This document shows positions 1 through 11,158 of a DNA stretch of 64,000 nt, one piece after another. Location: the NCBI GenBank assembly GCA_017302435.1, contig JAFLDL010000029.1, forward strand, positions 1 to 64,000, in the 5' to 3' direction. Source of the DNA: Candidatus Accumulibacter necessarius (GTDB taxonomy: Bacteria; Pseudomonadota; Gammaproteobacteria; Burkholderiales; Rhodocyclaceae). The notes below the pieces were generated by a model. That model was not told where the DNA came from and did no database searches. It saw nothing but the letters and a program-made list of their open reading frames with translations. Made by a program: the position numbers and the translations under genes. Position 1 is the stretch's first letter, and every line of letters begins with the position of its first letter.

Positions 1-361
1 ATGGAAAACCCCAAAAAGACAGAAAACTACACAAATCAGGGGGATGTGAACAGACCCTTGGTAACTCATTGAGCGTAAACGATTATTTCGGAGGGTCAAC
101 GACGTTGGCATTCATGCGATTGCCCTGCGAGCCAACCAAGGCTACGAGGATCTGCCAGCGATACCCCGTCTGTCGCAGGGTGAACTTCGCCGCCCCCACA
201 GGCGCGCCTCGCAGGTATAATCAGCGCCACGGCAGTTGGCAGGCAAAGCATTGATTTTATGACTTGCGCCCTGCCGGCAGCACGGTTGCCCTGGAGCGCC
301 GGGAAGCACGCAACGGGAACACTGACAGTGTCACGACGCAAACCCTTTGGTAGGTGGCCTG
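1..361. other. Region without a supported gene
   Basis: Only short, unconvincing reading frames are present. A 23-codon frame beginning at base 1 and ending in TGA at 70-72 could be the tail of a gene cut by the window edge, but nothing supports that. A TATAAT hexamer lies at 216-221, about 140 bases upstream of the next gene, and could be a -10 box; I see no good -35 partner. Confidence 0.4.
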
Positions 362-1873
362 ATGACCGACACCGCTTTCAACGCTTCTGGTACCCATAAG
401 GACACTGTACCTGAGCCCGGCATACGAACGATTCTTCAGTGGCTGCAACTGCCCCTGCCACCTCATCCTGCCGATGAACTCCCCTCGCTGCGCTCGCACC
501 TGAAGGCTTTGCGCGAGCTTGCGGGAACGCCGCAGCAGCACGCTAGAGCACTCGACGGACTTTACGAGCGGAGCGCCACGGTCATCAGCCGGCTGCTGCC
601 ATCGCTCGCCACCGACCTGGTGTTGCCGGTGCCCCGGAAGGAGCGCCGAATCGTTCGAAGCGTTCTGGACCTGCTGCAGATGCTGGCGGATGACACGCTG
701 GCACTGCTGGAAGCGGGAAGAGGCCAGGAGTTGCCTGACCCTTGTCAGGCACCGGGTCTTGCCGTCTGGCGAAGCTTGAATGCGATCGCGCAGCAGATTC
801 TGGTCAGCAGCCTGATTGCAGCGCCTGCTCGAACCGGCGCCTGGCAACAGTTGCACCAGACCTATGCGACGGCGCGACGGCTGCAATTGCACGCCTACGT
901 TCCCAAGGATCTGTCACGCAGTGTGCGCGACGTCTACCGTTCAGCCATCCTGCTCGGCTGTGCTCAGCCACCGTCGATGACGCCGCCGGAACTGCTCTTC
1001 CTCGCTGCGTACCTTGAACGCTTTACCGGCCAGATCGAACCGCTTCCGACGACGGCAGTGGCCGCCGCGGGAATGTTCTGGATCGATCCCGCGCGCGATG
1101 GACCGGCCATATCGTGTTTGCGCAAGCTTTCTCCCCCGACAGTGCCTCTGGATGGTTTTTCTTGTGTCCGCCTTTGCCTCCTGCTCAAGGCACAGATCGC
1201 TCAACTCGACGCCGGCATCCTACCGCAGGAAATCAACCTGCCGGCGTTCGCAGGCACGTCGGCAGGGCGTGGCGTTCTCCACCGATTGGCGGAGCGCTGG
1301 AGCGATGCCGGAAAACGTCGGTTTCCACGCCGCAGACAAGACCACCGGACACTGCTTGCAACAGGCATCGACGGCGTGTGGCTACTGAGCCGTAAAGGTG
1401 AGGCGACAGACGTTGAATTGTCGACCTGGTTGATTGGCAACGAAAGTCCCGATGGCTATGCGGTGATGCATGTTTCTGGCCACACCGGGGCGCTGTCGGT
1501 CGGCGATGTGGCCGCAGTCCGGACAGGCTCTGACCCGAACTGGCAGATTGGCATCGTTCGTTGGGCGGTATCGGAAAACCCGGAGCATCTTGAACTGGGG
1601 CTGCAGATCCTGGCGCCGAGGGCCGTGCCCGCCATTCTCGCGCAACCTTCCAACCAGGAAGGAACCGAGTACTTTCGAGTCCTCATCCTGCCGGCGATCC
1701 CGAGGTTACGTTCCAGCGAGTTGCTGGTGGTTGTATCAGGGGTCTTGCCAACACAGCATCAGAAACTGATCCTGGTCATCGAGGACGAAAACGTCTTCGT
1801 CCGCGAGGTCCATTGCACCCGTGTTCACGAACAGACCAGCAGTGTCGAGATCCTGTCAATCGAGTCTGATTAG
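362..1873 (+). CDS. Conserved-looking hypothetical protein, 503 aa, possible PilZ-like C-terminal region
   Basis: I do not recognise this protein with certainty. It is soluble, with no signal peptide or membrane segment. The first half is helical and Leu/Arg rich, including an ELPSLRSHLKALREL stretch. The last third looks like a beta-barrel: residues around VGDVAAVRTGSDPNWQIGIVRW resemble the strand pattern seen in PilZ-type or ribosome-assembly-like beta domains. I start it at ATG 362, preceded by an AGGTGG stretch, rather than at TTG 347. It stands alone ahead of wrbA. A role in c-di-GMP signalling would be a guess from the barrel-like region only. Confidence 0.7.
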   Translation: MTDTAFNASGTHKDTVPEPGIRTILQWLQLPLPPHPADELPSLRSHLKALRELAGTPQQHARALDGLYERSATVISRLLPSLATDLVLPVPRKERRIVRSVLDLLQMLADDTLALLEAGRGQELPDPCQAPGLAVWRSLNAIAQQILVSSLIAAPARTGAWQQLHQTYATARRLQLHAYVPKDLSRSVRDVYRSAILLGCAQPPSMTPPELLFLAAYLERFTGQIEPLPTTAVAAAGMFWIDPARDGPAISCLRKLSPPTVPLDGFSCVRLCLLLKAQIAQLDAGILPQEINLPAFAGTSAGRGVLHRLAERWSDAGKRRFPRRRQDHRTLLATGIDGVWLLSRKGEATDVELSTWLIGNESPDGYAVMHVSGHTGALSVGDVAAVRTGSDPNWQIGIVRWAVSENPEHLELGLQILAPRAVPAILAQPSNQEGTEYFRVLILPAIPRLRSSELLVVVSGVLPTQHQKLILVIEDENVFVREVHCTRVHEQTSSVEILSIESD

Positions 1874-2007
1874 CAACCTTGCCGGGGGGTGAGTGTGGTG
1901 AACGCAAGGCCGACGCTGATGTGGCCGCCCCCCCTCGCGCGAGCACCGCGAGACGAGTACCATGCAGCGAACCCACAGGAAGCGTAGAGTCCGGATCGGA
2001 CGGATAA

Positions 2008-2954
<947 letters not shown>

Positions 2955-3009
2955 GAGCGGAGAGCACGAGAGGAACCCGCACCCCTTCCGCACGCCGCCA
3001 CCTCCGACT

Positions 3010-4548
3010 TCAGACGTCGCCCTGCGGGTCCAGCCGATCGGGAAACTGCAGTTTGTTCAGGGCGTTGAGATAGGCCTTTGCGGACGCAATGACGATATCG
3101 GTGTCGGCACCGTTGCCATTGACGATCCGGCCTTCCATTGCCAGGCGGACGGTCACTTCACCCTGTGCATCGGTGCCCGTGGTAATCGCATTCACCGAAT
3201 AGAGCAGCAATTGCGCCCCGCTGCTGGCGATCGATTCGATCGCCTTGAAGGTCGCATCGACCGGCCCACTCCCAATCCCCGATGCCTTCCTCTCGACGCC
3301 ACCGACCGTCAGCGTGACATCTGCAGCCGGGGTCTCGCCGGTTTCAGAGCAGACACGAGAATAGACCAGTTTGTAATGCTCGCCATCCGGCGTCAGGTCT
3401 TCATCAGACACCAGTGCCTGCAGGTCTTCGTCAAAGATCTCGTGCTTTTTGTCCGCCAGTTCCTTGAAGCGGGTAAACGCGGCATTCAGCGCCTCTTCAC
3501 TGTCGAGCACGATACCCAGAGCCGATAACCGCGACTTGAAGGCGTTGCGCCCCGAGTGCTTGCCGAGCACCAGCTTGTTTTGTGCCCAGCCGACATCTTC
3601 GGCACGCATGATCTCGTAGGTTTCCCGATGCTTGAGGACGCCGTCCTGATGGATCCCGGATTCGTGCGCAAAGGCATTGGCACCCACAACCGCCTTGTTG
3701 GGCTGCACCGGGTAGCCGGTAATCTGCGACACCAGCTTGGACGCCGGAACAATCTGCGTCGCATCGATGCGCGTCTGGACCGGAAAAAGATCACTGCGGG
3801 TTCGTACCGCCATCACCACCTCTTCGAGTGAGGCGTTACCTGCCCGCTCACCAAGGCCGTTGATCGTACATTCGACCTGGCGGGCGCCGGCCAGCACGGC
3901 CGACAGCGAGTTGGCAACCGCCATGCCGAGATCGTTATGGCAGTGGGTGGACCATACCACCCGCTCAGCGCCCGGCACTCGCTCGATCAGCGTGTGCATC
4001 AGGTCACCCCATACCCCCGGTATGCTGTAGCCAACGGTATCGGGAACGTTGATGGTGGTCGCCCCGGCCTCGATGACGGCGCCGAACACCCGGCAGAGAA
4101 AGTCGACCTCGGAACGTACCGCATCCTCGGCAGAGAACTCGACATCCGCCGTGTATTCGCGGGCCCAGTGTACCGCCCTGACTGCCGCCTCGACGACCTG
4201 ATCAGGCGTCATGCGCAGCTTTTTCTCCATGTGAATCGGGCTGGTGGCAATAAAGGTATGAATGCGACCACGTGCGGCCGGGGCAATCGCCTCGCCCGCA
4301 CGACGAATGTCGTTCTCGTTGGAACGGGCCAATGAGCAAATCGTCGAACCGGTGATCACCCTGGCAATCGTCCTGATGGCGTCAAAATCGCCGGGTGATG
4401 CAGCTGCAAAGCCGGCCTCGATCACGTCAACCCGCATACGCTCCAGCTGGCGCGCTACCCGCAGCTTCTCGTCCTTGGTCATCGAGGCGCCAGGGCTCTG
4501 CTCGCCGTCACGCAAGGTGGTGTCAAAAATTACCAGATGCTCTTTCAT
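3010..4548 (-). CDS. leuA: 2-isopropylmalate synthase
   Basis: LeuA condenses acetyl-CoA with 2-ketoisovalerate, the committed step of leucine synthesis. The 512-residue protein has the DRE-TIM N-terminus [16 protein letters not shown], the metal-binding [14 protein letters not shown] motif near residue 205, a [11 protein letters not shown] segment, and a C-terminal regulatory domain that binds leucine. I start at ATG 4548, which gives the family's usual N-terminus ([15 protein letters not shown]), with GGAG upstream. The longer frame to 4623 is leader RNA. It follows pssA after a 274-base gap that carries its own promoter and a leucine-rich leader peptide, so it is likely attenuated by leucyl-tRNA supply. 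Confidence 0.97.
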   Translation of the reverse strand: MKEHLVIFDTTLRDGEQSPGASMTKDEKLRVARQLERMRVDVIEAGFAAASPGDFDAIRTIARVITGSTICSLARSNENDIRRAGEAIAPAARGRIHTFIATSPIHMEKKLRMTPDQVVEAAVRAVHWAREYTADVEFSAEDAVRSEVDFLCRVFGAVIEAGATTINVPDTVGYSIPGVWGDLMHTLIERVPGAERVVWSTHCHNDLGMAVANSLSAVLAGARQVECTINGLGERAGNASLEEVVMAVRTRSDLFPVQTRIDATQIVPASKLVSQITGYPVQPNKAVVGANAFAHESGIHQDGVLKHRETYEIMRAEDVGWAQNKLVLGKHSGRNAFKSRLSALGIVLDSEEALNAAFTRFKELADKKHEIFDEDLQALVSDEDLTPDGEHYKLVYSRVCSETGETPAADVTLTVGGVERKASGIGSGPVDATFKAIESIASSGAQLLLYSVNAITTGTDAQGEVTVRLAMEGRIVNGNGADTDIVIASAKAYLNALNKLQFPDRLDPQGDV

Positions 4549-4580
4549 GTCCTGACTCCGGATGGAAGGGTGTGAGACCC

Positions 4581-4611
4581 GGCAACGGCAGCCCTCGCTG
4601 GGCAACCGGCC
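4581..4611 (-). promoter_or_regulatory. Hairpin in the leuA leader RNA
   Basis: Minus-strand arms GGC-CGG-TT-GCCC and GGGC-TG-CCG-TT-GCC enclose an AGCGA loop, giving about ten base pairs interrupted by small bulges. It sits between the leader peptide stop and leuA. No run of U follows, so it is not a textbook terminator; it may act with Rho or on translation. Confidence 0.4.
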
Positions 4612-4640
4612 GAAACTGCTCAAATTGGGAGAGGGTTCTC

Positions 4641-4724
4641 TTAGCGCTTGACGCGCAGCAGCGGCCTTGCCAGCAGCAAGACACGAAGCGAGATGAAGCA
4701 GGAGGAGAGGCGGTACAAAGTCAT
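4641..4724 (-). CDS. leuL: leuA leader peptide, 27 aa, leucine rich
   Basis: A 27-codon frame runs from ATG 4724 to TAA. Eight of its residues are leucine, including a VLLLARPLL stretch with a three-leucine run and a two-leucine run (LLL, LL). This is what a ribosome-mediated attenuator peptide looks like. There is no Shine-Dalgarno; the bases before the ATG are CCTCCAC, and the predicted transcription start falls on or beside the ATG, so it may be translated as a leaderless message. Downstream the leader can fold an imperfect hairpin at 4581-4611, without a clear U-tract. Function is inferred from position and composition. Confidence 0.7.
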   Translation of the reverse strand: MTLYRLSSCFISLRVLLLARPLLRVKR

Positions 4725-4731
4725 GTGGAGG

Positions 4732-4761
4732 ACTATAGACAGTTTCGAATCACGGTGTCAA
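4732..4761 (-). promoter_or_regulatory. leuA promoter (sigma-70 type)
   Basis: On the minus strand there is a perfect TTGACA (4761-4756), an 18-base spacer and TATAGT (4737-4732). The expected start point, 7-8 bases further on, coincides with the ATG of the leader peptide at 4724. It lies after the pssA stop, so leuA can be expressed independently of the ilv-pssA genes. Confidence 0.75.
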
Positions 4762-4822
4762 TAGAGTGAAAACAGCTCGGCCGGGCGATTGCCGTTGTCT
4801 GGCCGAATGGCCAGCGCTGGTA

Positions 4823-5584
4823 TCAGATGACCGGCGGTGGCTTGCGCCTGACCATTCGCGTCAGCGCCAGGACATACCCCGAGAGGCCATAAGCCACGAA
4901 AAGACCAAACAGGGCAACCGGCGTGTCGTAGGAGACGACAGCAAACCCCAGAGCGATGGCGACAACAAAGATGAAGGGCACACTGCGTCGGAGGTTGACG
5001 TCCTTGAAGCTGTAGAAGCGGGTATTCGACACCATTGATATGCCGGCAAAGATTACCAGGGCACAGGCAAACCAGCGCACGTCAGCAGCCGCGATGTCCT
5101 TGTCAATCATGACCCAGAAGAAGCCGGTCACCAGCGCCGCCGCGGCCGGGCTGGGCAAGCCCTGAAAAAACCGACGATCCATCACTTCGAGCGTGGTATT
5201 GAAGCGCGCCAGCCGTAGCGCTGCGCCGACGCAGTAAATGAAGGCGGCGATCCAGCCGAGTCGCCCCATGTCCTTGAGCGCCCATGCGTAGATGACCAGC
5301 GCCGGCGCGACACCAAACGAGACCATGTCCGACAGTGAGTCGTACTCCGCCCCAAAGGCGCTCTGGGTGCGCGTCATGCGCGCCACTCGCCCATCGAGAC
5401 CATCGAGCACCATGGCCACAAAGATGGCAACCGCGGCCTGCTCAAAACTTCCCTTCATCGCCTGAACGATGGCAAAGAAGCCACAGAACAGCGCCGCAGT
5501 GGTGAACAGGTTCGGCAGAACATAAATGCCTCGACGTCGCAACTCGGGGTTGAACAGGGTCTTGCGAGGCTTGATTTCGGGCAT
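4823..5584 (-). CDS. pssA: CDP-diacylglycerol-serine O-phosphatidyltransferase
   Basis: PssA (type II, integral membrane) makes phosphatidylserine, the precursor of phosphatidylethanolamine. The 253-residue protein has the CDP-alcohol phosphotransferase signature DGLDGRVAR followed by GAEYDSLSD at roughly residues 60-83, and about seven to eight hydrophobic segments. It lies between ilvC and leuA, a position typical of betaproteobacteria, although the link to amino acid synthesis is not mechanistic. The start ATG 5584 gives the usual N-terminus with NLFTTAALFCGFFAI as first membrane helix. Confidence 0.95.
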   Translation of the reverse strand: MPEIKPRKTLFNPELRRRGIYVLPNLFTTAALFCGFFAIVQAMKGSFEQAAVAIFVAMVLDGLDGRVARMTRTQSAFGAEYDSLSDMVSFGVAPALVIYAWALKDMGRLGWIAAFIYCVGAALRLARFNTTLEVMDRRFFQGLPSPAAAALVTGFFWVMIDKDIAAADVRWFACALVIFAGISMVSNTRFYSFKDVNLRRSVPFIFVVAIALGFAVVSYDTPVALFGLFVAYGLSGYVLALTRMVRRKPPPVI

Positions 5585-5661
5585 TGTGTGATTGACTGGA
5601 AGCTGGCTCAGGCCAGTTCAAACCGAGTGAACCTCGGCACGGGCCTCTCCGTCGACAGGGA

Positions 5662-5701
5662 CTGCGGTCTGCCAGCCATGCGATCGGCTGGCAGACCGTA
5701 G
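5662..5701. repeat. Long inverted repeat between ilvC and pssA
   Basis: A 13-base perfect arm at 5665-5677 (CGGTCTGCCAGCC) pairs with 5686-5698 across an 8-base loop and can extend to 16 pairs with one G-U. No T-run follows on either strand. It may be an mRNA-stability or processing hairpin within the ilvC-pssA transcript rather than an intrinsic terminator. Confidence 0.55.
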
Positions 5702-5781
5702 AAAAACATGGGCAAGCGGCAAGAAGGCCGCGGACGGCGCCTGGCCGCCGCCCCTGCGTCCTCGGCTAGCTAGCCACCAGG

Positions 5782-7319
<1,538 letters not shown>

Positions 7320-7331
7320 CTTGCCTTTCCC

Positions 7332-9044
7332 CTACAGGTCTTCGGTCAGGATCATGTCGGCCAGGCCCTTGCCGGCGGCCACCATCGGAAAGACATTCGC
7401 CTTCTGATCGGTGATGAAATCCATGAATACGAGATCGTCCTTGTGGTCGACAAAGGCTTTGCGCAGTGCGGACTCGACGTCTTCCGGCCGCTCGACGCGG
7501 ATGCCGACGTGGCCGTAAGCCTCGGCCAGTTTGACGAAGTCTGGCAGCGAATCCATATAGGACTCCGAGTAACGACTGCCGTAGAACATCTCCTGCCACT
7601 GCCGAACCATGCCCAAGTAACGGTTGTTGAGGTTGATGATCTTGATCGGCAGGCGAAACTGCTTGGCCGTTGACAGTTCCTGGATACACATCTGGATCGA
7701 GCCTTCGCCAGTGACGCAGACGATCTGCATCTCCGGGTGCTGCAGCGCCGCACCCATGGCGTAGGGCAAACCGACCCCCATGGTGCCCAGACCGCCGGAG
7801 TTGATCCAGCGACGCGGCTCGTCGAACTTGTAGTACTGCGCTGCCCACATCTGGTGCTGACCGACATCGGAAGTGACGATCGCCTTGCCACCTGTCACCT
7901 CGTAGAGCTTCTCCATGACGTACTGCGGCATGATGACGCTCTTCTTCATCCTGTACTTCATGCATTCCTTGGCTCGCCAGCCAGCGATCTGCGTCCACCA
8001 GGCTGCCAGGGCCTCCCCGTCGGGACCGGCGTTGGCAGCATCCAGCAACCTCAGCATCTCCTCGAGAACGTCGGGGACATTGCCAACAATGGGCAAGTCG
8101 ACCTTGACCCGTTTCGAAATCGAAGAGGGATCAATGTCCACGTGGATGATCTTGCGCGGGATGGACGAGAAGTTTTCGGGGTTGCCAATCACCCGGTCGT
8201 CAAAACGGGCGCCAATGGCCAGCAGCACGTCGCAATGCTGCATTGCCAGGTTGGCTTCCACTGTCCCATGCATGCCGGGCATGCCAAGAAACTGTTGGTC
8301 GGTTGCCGGATAAGCGCCAAGGCCCATCAGGGTGTTGGTGATCGGAAACCCGAGGCGACGCGTCAGCCTGGTCAGCTGCTCGGATCCGTTGCTCAGGATG
8401 ACGCCACCGCCGGTGTAGATCATCGGCCGCTTGGCCTCGAGCAGCAGGTGCACGGCCTTCTTGATCTGGCCAAGATGCCCCTTGACGACCGGATTATACG
8501 AACGGAGCTGGATGGTTTCGGGGTACTCGAACTTGCACTTGGCGGCGGTCACGTCCTTCGGTATGTCAATCACCACCGGCCCCGGGCGACCGCTGTTGGC
8601 AATATAGAACGCCTTCTTGATCGTCACCGCCAGCTTGTGCACGTCATTGACCAGGAAATTGTGCTTCACGCAGGGCCGGGTGATGCCAACGGTATCGCAT
8701 TCCTGGAAGGCATCCTGGCCGATATACTCGTTCGGCACCTGGCCCGAGATCACGACCAGCGGGATCGAGTCCATGTAGGCAGTGGCGATACCGGTCACGG
8801 CATTGGTCGCGCCAGGTCCGGAAGTGACGAGCGCCACACCCACCTTGTGCGACGAACGTGCCAGCCCATCAGCCGCATGCACTGCTGCCTGCTCGTGGCG
8901 GACCAAAACATGCTTGATCTGATCCTGCTTGAACAGGGCATCATAAATGTGCAACACCGCGCCGCCCGGATAGCCGAATACATATTCGACCTTTTCTTCC
9001 TGCAGGCACCTGATTACAATCTCCGCACCGGTCATCATCGTCAT
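7332..9044 (-). CDS. ilvB: Acetolactate synthase large (catalytic) subunit
   Basis: This 570-residue ThDP-dependent enzyme joins two pyruvates, or pyruvate and 2-ketobutyrate. Visible motifs are FGYPGGAVLHIYDALF, the catalytic glutamate in RHEQAAVHAADG, and the ThDP/Mg segment GEGSIQMCIQELS...LNN near residue 440, where Glu replaces the commoner Asp of GDGS. The first ATG at 9044 follows a GGGGCGACGG stretch; ATGs at 9038 and 9035 are alternatives, and the TTG at 9065 is unlikely. It heads the ilvB-ilvH-ilvC-pssA group and diverges from the sigma factor gene. Confidence 0.97.
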   Translation of the reverse strand: MTMMTGAEIVIRCLQEEKVEYVFGYPGGAVLHIYDALFKQDQIKHVLVRHEQAAVHAADGLARSSHKVGVALVTSGPGATNAVTGIATAYMDSIPLVVISGQVPNEYIGQDAFQECDTVGITRPCVKHNFLVNDVHKLAVTIKKAFYIANSGRPGPVVIDIPKDVTAAKCKFEYPETIQLRSYNPVVKGHLGQIKKAVHLLLEAKRPMIYTGGGVILSNGSEQLTRLTRRLGFPITNTLMGLGAYPATDQQFLGMPGMHGTVEANLAMQHCDVLLAIGARFDDRVIGNPENFSSIPRKIIHVDIDPSSISKRVKVDLPIVGNVPDVLEEMLRLLDAANAGPDGEALAAWWTQIAGWRAKECMKYRMKKSVIMPQYVMEKLYEVTGGKAIVTSDVGQHQMWAAQYYKFDEPRRWINSGGLGTMGVGLPYAMGAALQHPEMQIVCVTGEGSIQMCIQELSTAKQFRLPIKIINLNNRYLGMVRQWQEMFYGSRYSESYMDSLPDFVKLAEAYGHVGIRVERPEDVESALRKAFVDHKDDLVFMDFITDQKANVFPMVAAGKGLADMILTEDL

Positions 9045-9180
9045 TGCCGTCGCCCCAGCAAGCAAATTGCTCGAAAAAAGGCTGCAACGTTAAAGCTTTG
9101 CCTGGGATTGGTCAAGGTATTCAGGAAAACCGGCGGCGGCGGAAACTGCTTCCGACCCGACAACAGCAAGGATTCTCGCT

Positions 9181-9744
9181 CTGGCCAGCCAACGCGAACT
9201 GTCAGATTTTCTGGTCGCAATCGAACGCCGTGCTTTCAAACAGGCCATGTTCGCGGTGCGCAACGAAGAGTCCGCGCTCGACATTGTCCAGGACGCGATG
9301 ATGAAGCTCGCCGAAAAATACGGTGATCGCCCCGCCGCGGAACTGCCGATGCTCTTCCAGCGCATTCTGCAGAACACGATCCGCGACTACTATCGTCGAA
9401 GCAAGGTCCGCTCGCTTTGGACCACATTGCTCTCGTCGCTTTCGCCAAACGACGAGGAGGATCACGATCCGCTCGAAACCATCAGCAGCGAAGCTGGGTC
9501 ATATAGTCCACAGACCCCGCACGACCAGTTGCAGCAGTCACAAGTCCTTGCTGTAATTGAGAAAGAAATAGAATTGCTGCCGGCCCGTCAACGGGAAGCG
9601 TTCCTCCTGCGTTACTGGGAAGATATGGATGTTGCCGAAACGGCGTCTGCCATGGGCTGCTCGGAGGGCAGCGTCAAGACGCATTGTTCGCGTGCCAATC
9701 ACACGCTGGCAGCAGCACTGAAAGCAAAAGGAATCACCCTATGA
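9181..9744 (+). CDS. RNA polymerase sigma factor, ECF-like; apparent CTG start
   Basis: A sigma-70 family protein with region 2 (SALDIVQDAMMKLAEKYGD, then RILQNTIRDYYRR) and region 4 (LPARQREAFLLRYWEDMDVAETASAMGCSEGSVKTH), about 187 residues. The only ATG, at 9247, would cut the first helix of region 2. Upstream, the same frame encodes LASQRELSDFLVAIERRAFKQA, which clearly belongs to the domain, and no ATG, GTG or TTG exists between the stop at 9091 and 9247. A CTG at 9181 has AAGGA eight bases ahead, so I propose it as the start; ATG 9247 and a sequence error are alternatives. The next gene overlaps by four bases. No anti-sigma gene is recognisable. Confidence 0.85.
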   Translation: MASQRELSDFLVAIERRAFKQAMFAVRNEESALDIVQDAMMKLAEKYGDRPAAELPMLFQRILQNTIRDYYRRSKVRSLWTTLLSSLSPNDEEDHDPLETISSEAGSYSPQTPHDQLQQSQVLAVIEKEIELLPARQREAFLLRYWEDMDVAETASAMGCSEGSVKTHCSRANHTLAAALKAKGITL

Positions 9745-10118
9745 ACGAAATGCATTTTGCCTACAAGATCAGACAACAACTCAACCGCGGACTGCACGAA
9801 CTGCCAGCGAGTTCCGTCAGCCGCCTGGAGGTTGCGCGGCAGTGCGCACTCGCCAGACAAAGGGTGGTGGTCCACCAGTCCGTACTGGCCGGGGCGGGCA
9901 GCTTCCTGCAGCAACACGTAGAGCAACTGCGCCTGAAGCAACTGTTGCTGGCCCTGATGGTTGTGCTCGGCATCACCGCCTACACCTACTGGTATGCGGA
10001 GCAGAGCATTGCCGAGCTTGAGGTGATCGACAGCGCACTGCTCTCAGACGATCTGCCGATCGCTGCCTTCACCGACAAGGGCTTTGATGCATGGCTGAAA
10101 AGCTCAGCGTCGCAGTAA
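9741..10118 (+). CDS. DUF3619 membrane protein
   Basis: A 125-residue protein with one membrane segment (residues about 71-90, LLLALMVVLGITAYTYWY). The N-terminal part is cytoplasmic and Arg/Gln rich; the acidic tail, including LLSDDLPIAAFTDKGFDAWL, would be periplasmic. The end pattern fits DUF3619, found next to sigma factors and DUF3106 in betaproteobacteria. Its single-pass layout and its four-base overlap with the sigma gene would suit an anti-sigma factor, but that is only inference from context. Confidence 0.8.
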   Translation: MNEMHFAYKIRQQLNRGLHELPASSVSRLEVARQCALARQRVVVHQSVLAGAGSFLQQHVEQLRLKQLLLALMVVLGITAYTYWYAEQSIAELEVIDSALLSDDLPIAAFTDKGFDAWLKSSASQ

Positions 10119-10726
10119 TTCTCAGTTCTTTCCTTGCGCTTGCGGCCTGGGCAGAGGTGCCCAGCCCGTCCGCCATTGTCACCCCGCCGCAGCCGCAGTG
10201 GACCGAACTGACAGTGGAGCAGAAGACCATCCTTGCGCCGTTGAGCGACGACTGGGATGCAATGGAATACAACCGCCAGAAAAAATGGCTGGGCATCACG
10301 CGCCGCTTCGCCAGCATGATGCCCGAAGAGCAACGCCGAATTCAGGTTCAGATGCAGGAATGGGGTAAGCTGACGCCCGAACAGCGGCGCCTAGCGCGCG
10401 AGAATTTCATGACCGCCAACAAGCTTCCAACCGAGAAGAAACAGGAACTCAGGCAAAAGTGGGAGCAATACTCCAGCCTGCCGGAAGAAGAAAAGGAAAG
10501 ACTAAAGCAACAAGCCGCGAGCAAGCCAGTGCCTAGACCGGGACGGGCACCGACGAGCCCGACGCCGGCCGGCGCCCCGATACCGACTCCCTACGCACCA
10601 CCGGCAGCCAGCCTCCCCAACCCTCCTTCGACCACGGCAACGGCAGGCCCGCCGCCGCAGCCCGCCGCTGGAGCCACCCCTGCCAGTGGAACCTCGTCCT
10701 CATCCGAAGCGGAAACCAGCCGCTGA
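10091..10726 (+). CDS. DUF3106 secreted protein
   Basis: This 211-residue protein starts with a signal peptide (residues 1-21, ending AAWA). The middle is a repeated helical pattern, LTVEQKTILAPLSDDW, then ...MPEEQRRIQVQMQEWGKLTPEQRRLAREN, like DUF3106 and other P-rich periplasmic proteins of the LTXXQ type. The C-terminal third is low-complexity Pro/Ala/Thr. It overlaps the preceding gene by 28 bases and the next by one, so the four genes from the sigma factor form an operon. Confidence 0.85.
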   Translation: MAEKLSVAVILSSFLALAAWAEVPSPSAIVTPPQPQWTELTVEQKTILAPLSDDWDAMEYNRQKKWLGITRRFASMMPEEQRRIQVQMQEWGKLTPEQRRLARENFMTANKLPTEKKQELRQKWEQYSSLPEEEKERLKQQAASKPVPRPGRAPTSPTPAGAPIPTPYAPPAASLPNPPSTTATAGPPPQPAAGATPASGTSSSSEAETSR

Positions 10727-11151
10727 TGCCGACGCAGCAACCCCTCCGACGGCCAAGCATTCTGCGTCGTCTAGCCAGCATGTTCTATGAGTCCCTGCTC
10801 CTGCTCGCTGTACTGGCCGTACTGTTGATTCTGCCGCACGTCCTATTGGGGGCCTTCGCCCATGTCATTGCAGCGCACATCATCCTGCAGGCTCATTGTT
10901 TCATCGTCCTGCTGATCTATTTTCTCTGGTTCTGGAGCAATGGCGGGCAAACGCTGGCCATGAAAACCTGGCGGATCCGGCTGGTTTCCCGTGATGGCCA
11001 GACCGTGCGCCCAGCCCAGGCCTTTCTACGCTTTCTCTTTTGCTGGCCCAGCATCGTTCTCGGCGGAATCGGTATCCTCTGGGCCTTGGTCGACCGTGAT
11101 CACCAGTTTCTCCACGACCGCTTGGCGGGTACCCAACTGGTGATGACCTGA
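10726..11151 (+). CDS. RDD family membrane protein
   Basis: A 141-residue inner-membrane protein with about three hydrophobic segments. RRPSILRRLASMFYESLLLLAVL at the start and QTLAMKTWRIRLVSRDG in the middle are RDD family hallmarks (Arg-Asp-Asp usually at the first helix; here the acidic residue is Glu). The function of these proteins is poorly defined; some act in ion exchange. It closes the sigma factor operon and converges on lptG. Confidence 0.9.
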   Translation: MPTQQPLRRPSILRRLASMFYESLLLLAVLAVLLILPHVLLGAFAHVIAAHIILQAHCFIVLLIYFLWFWSNGGQTLAMKTWRIRLVSRDGQTVRPAQAFLRFLFCWPSIVLGGIGILWALVDRDHQFLHDRLAGTQLVMT

Positions 11152-11158
11152 GCGTCAA

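Noticed and set aside
7737-9326. 529-codon plus-strand frame opposite ilvB
   Set aside because: Antisense to a highly conserved enzyme, low-complexity His/Gly content, no ribosome site.
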